A DNA stretch of 64,000 nucleotides from Faecalicatena fissicatena (GTDB lineage Bacteria; Bacillota; Clostridia; Lachnospirales; Lachnospiraceae): positions 1 through 64,000 of the forward strand of contig LDAQ01000010.1 of NCBI GenBank assembly GCA_001028025.1. The letters are read 5' to 3'. This document shows, in pieces, positions 62,872-64,000 of this stretch. Position 1 is the stretch's first letter. Every line of letters starts with the position of its first letter. The translations under genes and the position numbers were made by a program. The notes under the pieces were generated by a model. The model saw only the letters and a list, made by a program, of their open reading frames with translations. It did no database searches and had not been told where the DNA came from.

Positions 62872-64000
62872 ATGGACGAAAACAGAAGTAATTTTACAAG
62901 CAAGATCGGATTTATACTGGCTGCCGCCGGTTCTGCTGTAGGACTGGGAAACATATGGCGTTTCCCCTATCTCGTAGCCAAATACGGGGGAGGAACTTTT
63001 TTATTATGTTATATTATACTTGCTATAACTTTCGGTTTTACTCTTATGGTAGCAGAAATTGCCATCGGCCGTAAAACAGGTCTGAGTGCAATCGGTGCTT
63101 TCAAGAAACTGGACAGGCATTTCGGATTTCTGGGAGTTTTGGCTGCTATTGTACCGATCATCATTTTACCGTACTATTCCGTTATCGGCGGTTGGGTTAT
63201 TAAATACTTTGCCACTTTTATCACTGGGGGAACAAAAGCTGCTGCGGGGGATGACTACTTCAGCAATTTTATCGGCGGAGTGCAGAGCCCGCTTTTCTGG
63301 TTCGCACTGTTTGTAGTATTCACAGCAGTTGTTGTTATCTTAGGCGTTGAAAAAGGTATTGAAACTGTCAGCAAGTTCCTGATGCCAATACTCGTTGTCC
63401 TGACCGTTGGTATCTCTATTTATGTTTTGACAATGGATGGAGCCATTGAAGGACTTAAATATTACATTATGCCCCACATGTCCGACTTTTCGGTCAAGAC
63501 GCTCCTGGCGGCCATGGGACAGCTCTTCTATTCCATGTCTCTGGCAATGGGAATTATGATTACCTACGGCTCTTACATGAAGAAGTCAACCAGTCTGGAG
63601 GGCGCTGTACGCCAGATCGAAATATTTGATACCGGTATTGCATTCTTTGCCGGACTTATGATCGTTCCTGCAGTATTCATTTTCTCCGGCGGAGATCAGT
63701 CTGCGCTCAGCGCAGGACCGGGACTAATGTTCATCACACTCCCCAAAGTATTTGCCAGCATGCCGATGGGCGGTTTTGTCGGAACATTTTTCTTTGTACT
63801 TGTATTCTTTGCTGCAGTAACCTCAGCCATTTCATTGATGGAAACAATTGTATCTATATTTATGGACAGATTCAAATGGACAAGAAAGTTTACCTGTATT
63901 ATAGTCGTAATCTATGTACTGCTGATGGGAATCCCGTCCTCTCTTGGTTTTGGAGTCTGGGATTTTATACAGCCAATCGGAATGTCCATACTGGACTTCT
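62872..64000 (+). CDS. NSS-family sodium-dependent transporter, partial at window edge
   Basis: Begins ATG at 62872 (GAGGAGG upstream) with MDENRSNFTSKIGFILAAAG and stays open to the end of the window (about 376 residues); the 3' end is missing. TM1 has the canonical GLGNIWRFPYLVAKYGGGTF with the gate Arg (residue 29). AMGQLFYSMSLAMGIMITYG corresponds to TM6. A sodium:amino-acid symporter is likely. It forms a tandem pair with the previous gene but the two are clearly diverged. Confidence 0.92.
   Translation, partial: MDENRSNFTSKIGFILAAAGSAVGLGNIWRFPYLVAKYGGGTFLLCYIILAITFGFTLMVAEIAIGRKTGLSAIGAFKKLDRHFGFLGVLAAIVPIIILPYYSVIGGWVIKYFATFITGGTKAAAGDDYFSNFIGGVQSPLFWFALFVVFTAVVVILGVEKGIETVSKFLMPILVVLTVGISIYVLTMDGAIEGLKYYIMPHMSDFSVKTLLAAMGQLFYSMSLAMGIMITYGSYMKKSTSLEGAVRQIEIFDTGIAFFAGLMIVPAVFIFSGGDQSALSAGPGLMFITLPKVFASMPMGGFVGTFFFVLVFFAAVTSAISLMETIVSIFMDRFKWTRKFTCIIVVIYVLLMGIPSSLGFGVWDFIQPIGMSILDF

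Overview
The window looks like chromosomal DNA of a low-to-mid-GC anaerobic Firmicute of the Lachnospiraceae (Clostridium cluster XIVa) type. The signs are GGAGG ribosome sites before most genes, a T-box leader, an L20-type leader before infC-rpmI-rplT, Rex, a SpoIIIE/FtsK translocase, a primase/SigA cluster, a Re-type citrate synthase with NADP isocitrate dehydrogenase, and a paired TepA/FtsK. I cannot fix the genus from sequence alone. There is no phage, plasmid or IS transposase gene; almost everything is housekeeping metabolism on the minus strand.

Layout. 0.1-9.7 kb: a zinc-ribbon/TPR membrane protein, folD and fhs (one-carbon metabolism), ftsK, tepA, metY and a conserved hypothetical gene. 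9.8-14.5 kb: yebC, a lone mazF toxin, alr, nnr and rex. 14.8-16.7 kb: an ABC-F ATPase. 16.9-20.2 kb: Re-citrate synthase, GntR regulator and icd, a glutamate-forming half TCA operon with a palindromic operator over its promoter. 20.3-21.6 kb: cbiZ behind a cobalamin-riboswitch-like leader. 21.7-28.5 kb: leuB-ilvD-ilvB-serC-serA. 28.6-29.7 kb: non-coding foldback elements. 29.7-33.2 kb: yajC, tgt and an L,D-transpeptidase. 33.3-38.2 kb: aroC overlapping a polyamine transporter in which PotC and PotD are fused. 38.7-45.9 kb: dgt-dnaG-rpoD-trmK-nif3 and a TGS/uridine-kinase protein. 46.3-50.3 kb: a tandem-domain PPK2 enzyme, a D,D-carboxypeptidase and an AraC regulator. 50.4-55.5 kb: an ABC exporter with its two-component system. 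55.6-56.1 kb: two near-identical tRNA-Leu(AAG) genes. 56.3-58.1 kb: trpB2 under a tryptophan T-box. 58.1-59.8 kb: more foldback elements and a DUF2804 gene. 59.9-61.4 kb: infC-rpmI-rplT with an AUU start for infC. 61.4-64 kb: two NSS-family sodium symporters, the second cut by the window edge.

The most unusual content is non-coding. Five intergenic foldback elements (A 28663-28983, B 29211-29667, C 38207-38553, G 58128-58243, D 58400-58759) share the same ends (GGGGACGC on one side, GCTGGTGCATCC then CGGATGG on the other). Their inverted arms are 17-100 bp long and differ completely in sequence from copy to copy, yet stay self-complementary. Four of them carry a 46-nt core of fixed geometry: a covarying 6-bp stem, ATT/CAG internal loop, a covarying 8-bp stem and an invariant CTGATG loop. 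A/B and G/D stand as tail-to-tail pairs, and a separate 158-bp palindrome (E) is inserted in one arm of B. A second repeat family, 65-68 bp units rich in hairpins, is present at four intergenic loci (7.6, 14.6, 46.0 and 48.0 kb). All repeat calls were read by eye and need an alignment to confirm.
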